From the NCBI GenBank assembly GCA_002256395.1, contig NKJG01000003.1, forward strand, positions 248,001-312,000: a stretch of 64,000 nt of DNA, given 5' to 3'. The DNA comes from Bacteroidetes bacterium B1(2017) (GTDB taxonomy: Bacteria > Bacteroidota > Bacteroidia > UKL13-3). The notes under the pieces are model-generated. The model saw only the letters and a program-made list of their open reading frames with translations, searched no databases and was not told the DNA's origin. Shown here piece after piece: positions 54,125-62,367 of this stretch. Positions within the stretch are counted from its first letter, which is position 1. The number at the start of each line of letters is the position of its first letter. The position numbers and the translations under genes are program-made.

Positions 54125-55390
54125 CTAGAAGGCCACCGAAAAGGAATGAAAATTGTTTGCAAATGAGTAGGAAATCTCCCAGTTATTAAGGTCAGCTATT
54201 TTCTTGATGATAGCCAAACCCAAACCATTGCCCTGTTCGGATGGATTGGATTTAGAAAAGCGGTTGAACAGTTTATCGGCAACTAAGGTTTGCGATTGAC
54301 CTGTGTTTGAAAATGTAAGAGAATGATTTGATAGAGTAACTAAAACCTGACCATCACTTACATTGTGCCTGATAGCATTCAAAAACAGATTGCTGATTAG
54401 AATTTCTACTAAAACTGGATTTGATTTTACTGTAACAGCTTCTTTCATTTCTGTTTTAATAATTAGGTTCTTTGCTTTTGCCTGTTCCGTAAAAAAGTCA
54501 AAGTGTTTTTCAATTGCCTTGTTCAAATTAATTGTTTGCTTCTCGTTGTAAATGTCGTTTTCCATTTTAGATAGCAACAATAGGTTTTTGTTCAATCGAT
54601 TTAGACGTGAAACGCTATCGTTCAAAGAACTCAGCATTTTATATTGTTCCTGTGTGAAATCAGAGTTTTGGATAAGTGTATCAATTTTTGCCTGAAAGAC
54701 TGCCAAAGGCGTCTGTAGTTCGTGTGCTGCATTCTCTATAAACTCCCTTTGATTAAGGTAAATGGAAGTGTTTCTTTCAATCAGTTTTTCGATGCTAATA
54801 TTTAAACGGTTAAACTCTTCAATATTTGTTTCTATGAATTTGGGATGATTTGATTTATCAATTTCAAATTTTTCAATTTGATTCAACGTTTCGTAAAATG
54901 GTTTCCAAAGATTGATGGATAATCTTTTTGTGATTACAAATAAGCCAACAAGAAATAAGGAAATGATAACAAAAAAAAGTATTGCAATGCTTTTCATTAA
55001 ATCCTCTGTTTCCACTAAGTTAATTCTTGCTGAATACGTATATGGATCTCCTTCTATGAGAATAGAAGCATTAAGTTCTCGGTATGGTTCAGTTTCTGCG
55101 TCTAAAGTATCATAGTAAGAGTTGTAAAATATAGTGTCGTTACCAGAATTTTTAAAAGGCTCAATCTTAATGTTTCTATTGTATTTATTCCAATTCTGAA
55201 TTTCTGCAGTTGTTAATGTAGGCAAGGAATATTTTAAAAATTCATTCTTATGAAGCACAAGTGTTTCGTCAGTTTCTTCAATATATAACCTCTCTGTAAT
55301 AGAATAGAACAAAGGTGCGGACACGATTAATAGCATCACTGAAAATAGTAAATAAACCGTTGATGTTTTATGTAATAGTTTTTTAGTCAT
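54125..55390 (-). CDS. Sensor histidine kinase
   Basis: 421 residues: a membrane helix near the N-terminus (about 13-30), a periplasmic sensor region of about 100 residues, a second helix (about 132-154, SIAILFFVIISLFLVGLFVI), a HisKA domain with HELQTPL (phosphoacceptor His) and a HATPase domain with LFLNAIRHN and NGLGLAIIKKI. It phosphorylates the response regulator whose gene overlaps it by 8 bases. The stimulus is unknown. No full HAMP domain is obvious. Confidence 0.92.
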   Translation of the reverse strand: MTKKLLHKTSTVYLLFSVMLLIVSAPLFYSITERLYIEETDETLVLHKNEFLKYSLPTLTTAEIQNWNKYNRNIKIEPFKNSGNDTIFYNSYYDTLDAETEPYRELNASILIEGDPYTYSARINLVETEDLMKSIAILFFVIISLFLVGLFVITKRLSINLWKPFYETLNQIEKFEIDKSNHPKFIETNIEEFNRLNISIEKLIERNTSIYLNQREFIENAAHELQTPLAVFQAKIDTLIQNSDFTQEQYKMLSSLNDSVSRLNRLNKNLLLLSKMENDIYNEKQTINLNKAIEKHFDFFTEQAKAKNLIIKTEMKEAVTVKSNPVLVEILISNLFLNAIRHNVSDGQVLVTLSNHSLTFSNTGQSQTLVADKLFNRFSKSNPSEQGNGLGLAIIKKIADLNNWEISYSFANNFHSFSVAF

Positions 55391-56060
55391 TCTGCCATTT
55401 GTAACCTAATCCGTAAACTGTTTTTATGTAATCGCTGCAACCTGCTTCTTTCAATTTGTTTTTTAGGTTTTTGATGTGGGCATAAACAAAATCGTGATTA
55501 TCGAGCATATCAGACATATCGCCTGAAAGATGCTCGGCTATGGCACTTTTTGAAAGCACTCTGTTTTCATTTCCAATTAGATACAACAGCAAATCAATTT
55601 CCTTTTTTGTGATGTCAATTTTCTTGGTGCTTACTCTTACTGTTTTGGAAAGGATATCAATTTCAATTTCATTGAAAGCAACAAGATTGTTGCCTTTAAA
55701 GTTTTTTCGCCTGATAAGGGCTTGTATTCTTACCAATAATTCGGATAAATGAAAGGGTTTTGTTAGGTAATCATCTGCACCCAAATTGAAGCCTTCTATT
55801 CTTGTTTCTAATGTTTCTTTTGCCGAGATAATAATTACCCCTTCGGTTTTGTTTTGTCTTTTCAGTTCTTTCAATATTTCAAAACCGTTGCCGTCAGGCA
55901 ACATCAGGTCAAGCAAAATGCAGTCGTAATCATAAGTTGAAATTTTGTCTAAGGCTGATTTTGCATTTATAGCACACTCACAGACAAAGTTATTTCCTGT
56001 CAAATAGGTTTGGATACTATTTGCAAGTTCTTGTTCGTCTTCTATGAGTAATAATTTCAT
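55383..56060 (-). CDS. OmpR-family response regulator
   Basis: 225 residues: a receiver domain with LLIEDEQ, phosphoacceptor Asp in DCILLDLMLPDGNG and Lys in KPFHLSEL, then a winged-helix DNA-binding domain (AHIKNLKNKLKEAG, TVYGLGYKW). It is the first gene of the operon and overlaps the kinase gene by 8 bases. The tandem TTTAGAA operator 23-40 bases upstream points to autoregulation. Confidence 0.94.
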   Translation of the reverse strand: MKLLLIEDEQELANSIQTYLTGNNFVCECAINAKSALDKISTYDYDCILLDLMLPDGNGFEILKELKRQNKTEGVIIISAKETLETRIEGFNLGADDYLTKPFHLSELLVRIQALIRRKNFKGNNLVAFNEIEIDILSKTVRVSTKKIDITKKEIDLLLYLIGNENRVLSKSAIAEHLSGDMSDMLDNHDFVYAHIKNLKNKLKEAGCSDYIKTVYGLGYKWQND

Positions 56061-56065
56061 TGCAA

Positions 56066-56100
56066 CAAAGGTAAGTATTCAATTTAGAAGAAATTTAGAA
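56066..56100 (-). promoter_or_regulatory. Promoter and tandem operator of the two-component operon
   Basis: TACCTTTG on the minus strand (56066-56073) is a perfect TAnnTTTG -7 box only 5 bases before the ATG, so the transcript may be nearly leaderless. Nine bases further up lie TTTAGAA copies at 56083-56089 and 56094-56100 with GAAA between them, identical to the site at 54104-54121. Confidence 0.7.
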
Positions 56101-56408
56101 TGTCGGAATAAAACGGTGGCAAATGTGCCAATGTGGGCAGGGATAAAATTATTTTTTAAAAGTGCTGTGGAAAAATTTTAAAACTATTTGGTCAGCTTGC
56201 ATATCGGCAAACTCAGGTCGGTTTGTGTCAAGGAACAGCGAAATTGTCTTTCGAGTTAAGGTCGTTTGTTGGTGGTCGTGTCGTTCTTTACGCTTGCTGG
56301 TAAAGGTTTGCAGCTACAAGAAGTTGGCGATTTCGAAGCACAAAACTTCCTTTAACCACTGAACCGCCTACTTGTAGTTGCTGTTGCCTGCTGGGCTTTC
56401 TTTTCGTG
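56101..56408. other. Non-coding gap
   Basis: About 308 bases between the response regulator and the methyltransferase gene. I see no gene, RNA or repeat in it beyond the operator at its left edge. Confidence 0.5.
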
Positions 56409-57011
56409 TTATATTAGTCGTCTTACTTTTTGCTTGTAGGCTTCATAATCCTGTCCGTGTTCTTTGCTTAAAAACTCTTCTTCGAGTCTGATTTGAATTT
56501 GAATAAGAATATAACCTAAAATCAGAAAAAGTCCTGTTAATGCGTTGGGAGTTGTCAAGAATAGCCCAAGCAAACTTAAAATCATACCAAAAAATATTGG
56601 GTTTCTTGAAATTCCAAAAAGTCCTGTCGTTACAAGGTCTGTTTTTGTTTCAGTGTCTATACCAATTCGCCAAGAATTTTTCATATGGCCTTGTGCTATA
56701 ATTGTCCAAGCAAGTGCGACTGTTAAAAGTCCAAGTCCTATATACTTAATAGTTAAATTGTCAAGTGAGATAATTGGCAAAAAGTTGTCCTGCCAAGTCG
56801 GGAAAAATGCATACGCAGACACATAAATAAACATAGCAATAAGTGTAAGTTTGAAATAAAGTCCGATTAGTCCAAATGCACTGTCGTCTTTTGGTAACAC
56901 AAGAGGATTTTTCCCAATTCGCCTTGCAACAATTACACTTTTTAAAACGAACGCAAGTCCGAAGTAAATAAGAAAATATATTGGTAATGTTAGTCTTAGT
57001 ATTTCGTTCAT
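56409..57011 (-). CDS. Isoprenylcysteine methyltransferase-like membrane protein
   Basis: 200 residues with four to five membrane helices and the C-terminal ICMT/PEMT pattern: GLFGISRNPIFFGMIL (the RNP block), then RLEEEFLSKEHGQDYEAYKQKV. Proteins of this family methylate small lipids, thiols or amines in membranes using S-adenosylmethionine. The substrate is unknown. It stands alone and on the opposite strand to the cluster that follows. Confidence 0.88.
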   Translation of the reverse strand: MNEILRLTLPIYFLIYFGLAFVLKSVIVARRIGKNPLVLPKDDSAFGLIGLYFKLTLIAMFIYVSAYAFFPTWQDNFLPIISLDNLTIKYIGLGLLTVALAWTIIAQGHMKNSWRIGIDTETKTDLVTTGLFGISRNPIFFGMILSLLGLFLTTPNALTGLFLILGYILIQIQIRLEEEFLSKEHGQDYEAYKQKVRRLI

Positions 57012-57242
57012 TTTTTATCTGTTTCTTTATGTGGTTGTGTTGTCATAGCCTTGCAGGTAACTAATTTTTAACACAAGTAAACTTTCTGCAATACAAACAA
57101 TGTTAGTTGAATTGTGGAAAGTTTGCCTTGTATTACATTTATTCGAATTTAGTAAATTAATTTTGGGAAAAAAGCTTGGCATTATCCTATTTTTCTTAAA
57201 ACTGTTATTGAATTGGTCATTTTTAAAAGCAAGATCCAAACT

Positions 57243-57288
57243 ATACCCTTTTAGGCCCCCTTAAACCTTAACATACCCTTTTACGCCC
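57243..57288. repeat. Two-copy direct repeat upstream of the cluster
   Basis: ATACCCTTTTAGGCCC (57243-57258) and ATACCCTTTTACGCCC (57273-57288): 16 bases, one mismatch, exactly 30 bp apart. Candidate operator sites, or part of an element end. Confidence 0.6.
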
Positions 57289-57309
57289 TTTAGCTATTTA
57301 AACATTTTC

Positions 57310-57337
57310 GAAGTTTGTTCTCACAAAAACAAACTTC
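57310..57337 (+). promoter_or_regulatory. Perfect inverted repeat abutting the first start codon
   Basis: GAAGTTTGTT, 8 bases, AACAAACTTC: the right arm ends on the base before the ATG at 57338. In RNA it forms a hairpin where a ribosome binding site would lie; in DNA it could be an operator. No Shine-Dalgarno is visible. Confidence 0.6.
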
Positions 57338-57577
57338 ATGTCACAAGAGGCCCATACAGTAATCTTTACCACAATATCAGGTGTAATAGGCGGAATCACT
57401 AAGGCCGTTAGCGCAAAGCCACTTTTAATGGCTATCACTTTTGGTGGCTTAAGCACAGTTGTAATTTATGCGTCTGCCTCTGCTGTGGCTGGCTATTTGG
57501 TAAAGAAGCTGCTTGATAGACTTTCAAAGGAAGTTTCTGAACATTTCGATAGCCGTAAAAACAATGACCATGAATAA
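57338..57577 (+). CDS. Small membrane protein, first gene of the cluster
   Basis: 79 residues. An amphipathic Gly/Ala-rich N-terminus (TISGVIGGITKAVSAK), a hydrophobic segment (LLMAITFGGLSTVVIYASASAVAGYLV in part) and a charged C-terminus (LSKEVSEHFDSRKNNDHE). The size and topology recall holins or minor membrane virion proteins, but no family is recognised. The perfect inverted repeat ends one base before its ATG. The next gene starts inside its last codons. Confidence 0.6.
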   Translation: MSQEAHTVIFTTISGVIGGITKAVSAKPLLMAITFGGLSTVVIYASASAVAGYLVKKLLDRLSKEVSEHFDSRKNNDHE

Positions 57578-58073
57578 GCTCATTGGCATAGGATTATTGA
57601 CCACTGCGGGTTTCTTTCTCCTACGCATGGTAAAGGCTCAAAACGTGTCGGAGAATTCCACGTTTAAACTAGCCAATCCTAGAATCCATGATGTGAACTT
57701 GGGTGGCATTTCTTTTAGAACCGAAATAGCGGTTAATAATCCTACCCAAGGTAGCTTGAATATGACCAAACCAGTGGTTTCAATCTGGTCGAATGGAAAA
57801 GTGTTAACCCAGTCTTTGGCTGAGAATAAAACCATCCAAATCAAACCCCTTTCTGTTTCCAATATTGATACTATTGAACTGGTTTTGCCCTGGACAAACT
57901 TATCAAAGGTGGTTGGTAGTATTATCACCCAAATACCTGCACTCATCAGTGCTTTTAAAACTAAGAAGCTTTCCAATGTATTGGCTTCAATGAACCTGCC
58001 TTTAGAAATGTCTTTTTCGACTTATGTAAACGGCATTTTTCATCAAACACCCCCTCAAAAGTTTCAAGGATGA
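57570..58073 (+). CDS. Membrane-anchored beta-rich protein
   Basis: 167 residues from MNKLIGIGLL (ATG at 57564, two codons earlier, is also possible), overlapping the previous gene by 8 bases. One N-terminal anchor or signal (IGIGLLTTAGFFLLRMVKAQ) and a domain of about 140 residues with alternating strands (NLGGISFRTEIAVNNPTQGS, IQIKPLSVSNIDTIELVLPW) in a LEA-2-like pattern. Function not recognised. Its stop overlaps the following ATG (ATGA). Confidence 0.65.
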   Translation: MNKLIGIGLLTTAGFFLLRMVKAQNVSENSTFKLANPRIHDVNLGGISFRTEIAVNNPTQGSLNMTKPVVSIWSNGKVLTQSLAENKTIQIKPLSVSNIDTIELVLPWTNLSKVVGSIITQIPALISAFKTKKLSNVLASMNLPLEMSFSTYVNGIFHQTPPQKFQG

Positions 58074-59917
58074 AAAAGTGCTGTTATAAACCTACTATAC
58101 CCGTTTCAAGTGGCTATCGTTCCATTCAGGATGGAAGCCGCTTTAACGCGTATTTTCCTCCGCCAGAGGAGCGCGATCGCATTATCATTGAAGATGGTGA
58201 GGTGACCGATACCGTAGAGTTAATGGAGAAAGTTGTTTGGAAATACCTTGACGACACCAAGCGACTGGCTCCATTGCTCAAGCGGGCTTCCACAGTAGAA
58301 ACCTGCAAAGCCATTTGGGAGTTTGTTTACAGCTTTGTTCAATACAAGCTCGACCAAAAAGGATTGGAACAATTGCGCAGGCCAGCTCGCACATGGGCAG
58401 AACGCTCAACAGGTGTGGACTGTGATTGCATGAGCATTTTTGTTTCGAGCATTTTAACCAATCTTCAAATCCCACATAGCTTTCGTATTACACGCTACTC
58501 TGCCGATACATGGCAACATGTTTATGTGATTGTTCCATTGCAAGACAGCAAAAAATACTGCGTAGTAGATGGCGTAGTATCTCAATTCAATTACGAAAAA
58601 TCCTTCTCAGATAAATTCGATTATACTATGAACCTAAAAGGAATAAATGTAGCTGTGCTTAGTGGCATAGCTGGCAACGACTTTCACGATGCAGTGATGG
58701 CCACCTCGCTTACTGGCTTTGGATTGGGTGATACCTCCAGTCAGGATGATATGGATAAACTGTATCAGAACTTGGTAGCTACTCGCAATGCCGTAGCTCA
58801 AAACCCTGCCTTAGTTTCCACTGTGGATGATCCTCAAGCCTTGCTTAAGATGCTAGATTATGCCATTCAGTATTGGTATACCGATAAGCGTATGGAAGCT
58901 TTGGATATCCTTGCTAAAAATGAGCAACAACTAAATTTAAAAAACGGACTTCAAACCATCAATGGAATCGAGCTCGATCCCGATGATTTAGCTTTAAGCG
59001 GACTAAACATCAAAGGCTTTTTTACCAATGTAAAAACAGCTGTTACTACCGTTGCTAAGAATGTTGGCAATAAGGTGGCTGAGGTTGCCAAAACAGCCGT
59101 AAAAGCGGTGGTAAAATTCAATCCGCTTTCACTAGCTGCTAGAGGTGGTTTTTTGCTTGCCTTAAAACTCAACTTAGGTCAAATGGGCTCAAAACTAAAA
59201 TGGGCCTATGGAACCAAAGAGCAAGCCGCTGCCAAAGGTGTAAGTGCTGATAGCTGGCAAAAAAGTAAAAATGCTTTAGCAAAAATTGAAAACTTGTTTG
59301 CTGATAAACTTCAAGGCGATAGAACGGCTATGAAGAATGCTATACTTAACGGAAAAGCAGGAAATTTATCAGGCTATGTGGATGAAAATGCTATTGGGCA
59401 ATTAGGTCAATTGGGTGACCCAGTTACCGCAACAGCTATTGCTGCGGCAACTCCAGTAATTGTAGCTGCTATCAATATTTTAAAAGAAACAGGTTTAGTT
59501 GGCAAAGATGAAAAGGTAGACATTAATTCACTTCAAGCTCAGGCTGCATCAGACCCTACGGCTGCTGCCGCTGCTGCTCAGGTTCAGGCTAATGAAAATC
59601 TACCAGTAGTAGTTCAAACTACTACAACCCCAGTTCTACCTTATGAACCTGTTTATTCTGAATCGGTTCAAACCGCCACACCTGCGAGCACAGGAGGCAT
59701 ACTAAATTTTATAAAACAAAACCCTTTGCCTGTTGCTTTGGGTGGAGGCTTGCTTGCTTTTGGCATTTACCAAATGGTTAAACCAAAGGCAAAATCAAAA
59801 GGGCTATCGGGCTATAAAACCACTCGAAAAAGTAGGGCTAAAAAAGCAAGCAAACACAAAGCTCATAAGCCAGCTCGCAAAGGCAAACAATCCATTAAAA
59901 CTGTCAAATTATTTTAA
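58070..59917 (+). CDS. Transglutaminase-like domain protein with membrane anchor and basic tail
   Basis: 615 residues. Residues about 40-190 look like a transglutaminase/papain-like fold: CKAIWEFVYSFVQYKLD, a Cys in TGVDCDCMSIFVSSIL, a His in TWQHVYVIVP and an Asp in YCVVDGVVS, giving a possible Cys-His-Asp triad. A helical Ala/Lys-rich middle follows (NVKTAVTTVAKNVGNKVAEV), then a low-complexity Ala/Gln/Pro/Thr stretch, a hydrophobic segment near residue 570 (LPVALGGGLLAFGIYQMV) and a strongly basic tail (KTTRKSRAKKASKHKAHK). The mix of an enzyme domain, membrane anchor and basic tail is unusual. In virus-like elements such proteins can be peptidoglycan-acting or nucleic-acid-packaging parts, but this is inference. 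Confidence 0.7.
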   Translation: MKKCCYKPTIPVSSGYRSIQDGSRFNAYFPPPEERDRIIIEDGEVTDTVELMEKVVWKYLDDTKRLAPLLKRASTVETCKAIWEFVYSFVQYKLDQKGLEQLRRPARTWAERSTGVDCDCMSIFVSSILTNLQIPHSFRITRYSADTWQHVYVIVPLQDSKKYCVVDGVVSQFNYEKSFSDKFDYTMNLKGINVAVLSGIAGNDFHDAVMATSLTGFGLGDTSSQDDMDKLYQNLVATRNAVAQNPALVSTVDDPQALLKMLDYAIQYWYTDKRMEALDILAKNEQQLNLKNGLQTINGIELDPDDLALSGLNIKGFFTNVKTAVTTVAKNVGNKVAEVAKTAVKAVVKFNPLSLAARGGFLLALKLNLGQMGSKLKWAYGTKEQAAAKGVSADSWQKSKNALAKIENLFADKLQGDRTAMKNAILNGKAGNLSGYVDENAIGQLGQLGDPVTATAIAAATPVIVAAINILKETGLVGKDEKVDINSLQAQAASDPTAAAAAAQVQANENLPVVVQTTTTPVLPYEPVYSESVQTATPASTGGILNFIKQNPLPVALGGGLLAFGIYQMVKPKAKSKGLSGYKTTRKSRAKKASKHKAHKPARKGKQSIKTVKLF

Positions 59918-59935
59918 GCATAAATACGCAACAAT

Positions 59936-60433
59936 ATGGCAACTAAAACCAAAACAAAAACCAAAATCAGTAGCCAAGCTGTAATGGATGAACTTAAAAC
60001 CTTGGCATTGCTAACTGGTGGAGTGGTAATAGGCTCTATGGGTGGCAAAATGATTGATACCATGCTCAAGGTTGACCCAACCTTGCCAGGCTTTAATGCC
60101 AAAGCATTTGCTCGTCCTGTTCTCTTAGTTGGAGCTGGAACCGCCGCTAATCTTTTGATTAAAAATCCAAACATCAAACTATTAGGTGTTGGTGTGGGTG
60201 CTGCGGGCGTTCTATCAGGCGTAAAATTGGTAATGAAAAAAGACCTGCTTGCAGGCCTAGCTGATTTTAGCTTTAATGGGGGTCAAGGCCTATTGGGCGA
60301 ACCAAGTGTGTATCGCGAACCAATTAGTTTATCGGTGGATCGCTACAATCCTGACCTTCCAGTTTTATCCTCTACCACTGATTATCCTTCCAACGATTTA
60401 GAAGGAACACCTGCCGTTTTTGAAATTATTTAA
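59936..60433 (+). CDS. Glycine-rich membrane protein
   Basis: 165 residues: a Lys/Thr-rich start (MATKTKTKTKIS), Gly-rich hydrophobic segments (LALLTGGVVIGSMGGKMI, PVLLVGAGTAANLLI, LLGVGVGAAGVLSGVKLVM) and a polar Pro/Ser-rich end. No family is recognised. The composition suits a small membrane protein buried in a lipid vesicle or bilayer. It begins 18 bases after the previous gene. Confidence 0.6.
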   Translation: MATKTKTKTKISSQAVMDELKTLALLTGGVVIGSMGGKMIDTMLKVDPTLPGFNAKAFARPVLLVGAGTAANLLIKNPNIKLLGVGVGAAGVLSGVKLVMKKDLLAGLADFSFNGGQGLLGEPSVYREPISLSVDRYNPDLPVLSSTTDYPSNDLEGTPAVFEII

Positions 60434-60457
60434 TCCCAAATCCATAAAAACAAAACC

Positions 60458-61162
60458 ATGACAACTCTCGGACAAATTGAAGCCAGCGAATACAACTTGC
60501 TTGGCGCTATGTCGGAAGACGACTTCTTGGAAGCTCTTAATTTGAGCGGCCCTGCCGACAAGAAAAAACTGTTTCGCAAGATTCAGACCCAATCCAAAAC
60601 CACCACCGCTGCCACCAGCTCTCGCTCTCGCGCTGAGTTTGAAAAGCGCATTGCCATGCTGCCTAAAGAAATTCAGCAAGGCTTGGCTAATCAAAGCTTG
60701 CAGGCGGTGGATACAGCCTACTATGTGGCTCGCGCCATTGGTGGCTCCAAAGTAATTAAGATGTTTAAGGACGACGACAACAAAGTGGTTGGCCAATCAA
60801 ACATCTCGAGTGGTAAGCTTGAAAAAGGAAACTATTTCCTTTTGTATGGTATCACATTGCTTGGTGCTGTTGGAGAAGGTTCAGATAACCCTGGCACGGT
60901 AAATTATGATATCATTCCCGATTACGTTCGTAATGGTGAGTTTGAGTTCAAAGCCAACGGAACCGTGCTTGTTCCAAACACTTCTTGCGAGGTGTTCCAA
61001 ACCGAAGGAAAAGACAATTTCAAAGGTTTGTTTGTACTAGATAACCCAAAAATTATCCGTGACCAACAATCCATTGAGTGCAACCTTGAATGGTCAGCTA
61101 ATGCGCCTGAAAATTCCTTCTTGAAGGTTATTTTAAGAGGCACGGCTGTTATCAAAGCATAA
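60458..61162 (+). CDS. Candidate structural (capsid-like) protein
   Basis: 234 residues: a helical N-terminal third (to about residue 90, ending in the IARAIGGSKVIKMF-type helix region) and a beta-rich remainder (NYFLLYGITLLGAVGEG, GEFEFKANGTVLVPN, SFLKVILRGTAVIKA). The second part is spaced like a jelly-roll or beta-sandwich. It has no signal or membrane segment. No homologue is recognised by eye. It is the most plausible major structural protein of this cluster by size and fold pattern, but this is an inference and not seen directly. Confidence 0.55.
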   Translation: MTTLGQIEASEYNLLGAMSEDDFLEALNLSGPADKKKLFRKIQTQSKTTTAATSSRSRAEFEKRIAMLPKEIQQGLANQSLQAVDTAYYVARAIGGSKVIKMFKDDDNKVVGQSNISSGKLEKGNYFLLYGITLLGAVGEGSDNPGTVNYDIIPDYVRNGEFEFKANGTVLVPNTSCEVFQTEGKDNFKGLFVLDNPKIIRDQQSIECNLEWSANAPENSFLKVILRGTAVIKA

Positions 61163-61184
61163 ACCTTAATACAATCCACCACCC

Positions 61185-61583
61185 ATGAAAAAGCATAAGT
61201 TTCAGCAAATCAGAATTACTGTAAACAGTCCTGGAGAATCCTTACGACTATCTGCGCAAACCGACAAGCAATATGCTCGGATAAGAGGCATTTATGTTTC
61301 GCTTCCTCAGGAAAGTCTGATTGCTGGAACCATGCTTGGATTAAAGGTGAACAATCAAGAAATCTTTGAAGACCTTCATGAAGTAAAACTTCTTACTAGC
61401 GGAAATCAGGTTGCCCCCAACCAAAAGTTCTTTGTATTTGAAGAGCATTTAGACGCTGGTGGAAGTGCTATTGAAGGTCGTTTAACAGATGGAGCAAGCA
61501 TTGACCCTTTGCTGGGAGACCTTCCCGTTGATGGCTATCCATACGAGGCTAAAATTTATTTGTGGCTTAGCAACGAAAATTGA
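61185..61583 (+). CDS. Small beta-rich protein, candidate structural protein
   Basis: 132 residues with dense beta-strand pattern (FQQIRITVNSPGESLRLSAQ, YARIRGIYVSLPQ, KFFVFEEHLDAG, YEAKIYLWLSNEN). The lengths and alternation suggest a single jelly-roll. No signal, no known family. It lies 22 bases after the preceding gene and is followed after 4 bases by a similar beta-rich gene. Confidence 0.6.
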   Translation: MKKHKFQQIRITVNSPGESLRLSAQTDKQYARIRGIYVSLPQESLIAGTMLGLKVNNQEIFEDLHEVKLLTSGNQVAPNQKFFVFEEHLDAGGSAIEGRLTDGASIDPLLGDLPVDGYPYEAKIYLWLSNEN

Positions 61584-61587
61584 GATA

Positions 61588-62052
61588 ATGGCATTCATTC
61601 GCTATAATATCTTGCGCTTTCAGGTTGAGTCCAGTGGTCAAACCATACACATCAATCACAAAATACCTGCCTACCTAAAAAGGTGTACGGGTATTTTAAT
61701 CAAACACACCAAGGGGCTAAAGCCCGAGAGTTTTCTTACAGAAATAGGCTGGTTAAACCTGCAATTTAATAGCCTAAAAGAAAATGCACTCGCTGCCGTA
61801 GTTGCTTGTCCAGCTGTAAATGAGGTGAACGATAGGTATGATTTTCAAACCCTGGAAATAACTCTTAAACCCGGCGCACTGGTCAGTGGTATCTACACCG
61901 ATACCACCCCAATAACTAGTTTTTTTCCATACAGTATCAGTGTCTACTTCAAGTGCTCGTCGCTTGAAAAAGGTAGTTACAACACCGATTCTAACTGCAA
62001 TGAAAATAGACCTTATGCAGATAGTTTTTATCAGGAGGATAAACTATGCTAG
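61588..62052 (+). CDS. Small beta-rich protein, second in the pair
   Basis: 154 residues from MAFIRYNILRFQ (a longer frame reaches back into the previous gene but has no support). Strands such as RFQVESSGQTIHINHKIPAYL and SFFPYSISVYFKCSS suggest another beta-sandwich; three Cys cluster in the last third. Unknown family. It overlaps the next gene by 7 bases, as is usual in this cluster. Confidence 0.6.
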   Translation: MAFIRYNILRFQVESSGQTIHINHKIPAYLKRCTGILIKHTKGLKPESFLTEIGWLNLQFNSLKENALAAVVACPAVNEVNDRYDFQTLEITLKPGALVSGIYTDTTPITSFFPYSISVYFKCSSLEKGSYNTDSNCNENRPYADSFYQEDKLC

Positions 62053-62366
62053 ACCCCATTACCTATATCAAAGAGCAATTGGCTCAGCGCGAAATTTCCA
62101 TTGAGTTGCACCAATTTAAAAAGGTTGTTACACATGCTGGCACAATCCGATATGAAGTGCCTGCCTACAATGAATTGTTGTTCTTAAGCAATGCCGCTCA
62201 ATTACCCATTGGTACGCGCATTGTATCTGATACCAATATCATTCAAATAGGGCCAGAGCACGCCCAATCAGAAGCCCTAGAAGAGTTTTCGGGTTTGGTG
62301 GCAATAACCATTCCAGCGCACATAGCAAGCTATCCAGTCATTGAGTTTATTCAAATCCTAATCTGA
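62046..62366 (+). CDS. Small protein of unknown function
   Basis: 106 residues, mixed alpha and beta (LDPITYIKEQLAQREISIEL, then strands ending VIEFIQILI). No signal or membrane segment. Overlaps the preceding gene by 7 bases. No family recognised. Confidence 0.55.
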   Translation: MLDPITYIKEQLAQREISIELHQFKKVVTHAGTIRYEVPAYNELLFLSNAAQLPIGTRIVSDTNIIQIGPEHAQSEALEEFSGLVAITIPAHIASYPVIEFIQILI

Positions 62367-62367
62367 A

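Larger units (their letters stand above)
57012..57337. other. Control region before the 57-64 kb cluster
   Basis: 326 bases without a convincing gene, AT-rich. It contains the 30-bp-spaced repeat and the inverted repeat listed separately. It is the divergent spacer between the methyltransferase and the plus-strand cluster. Confidence 0.5.

Noticed and set aside
57027..57239. A 70-codon minus-strand frame in the control region
   Set aside because: No protein-like composition, no ribosome binding site, and it sits between the methyltransferase and the cluster's control repeats; read as chance.
58126..59172. Minus-strand frames opposite the transglutaminase-like gene
   Set aside because: Antisense shadows of a long, well-composed plus-strand gene; no start signals.
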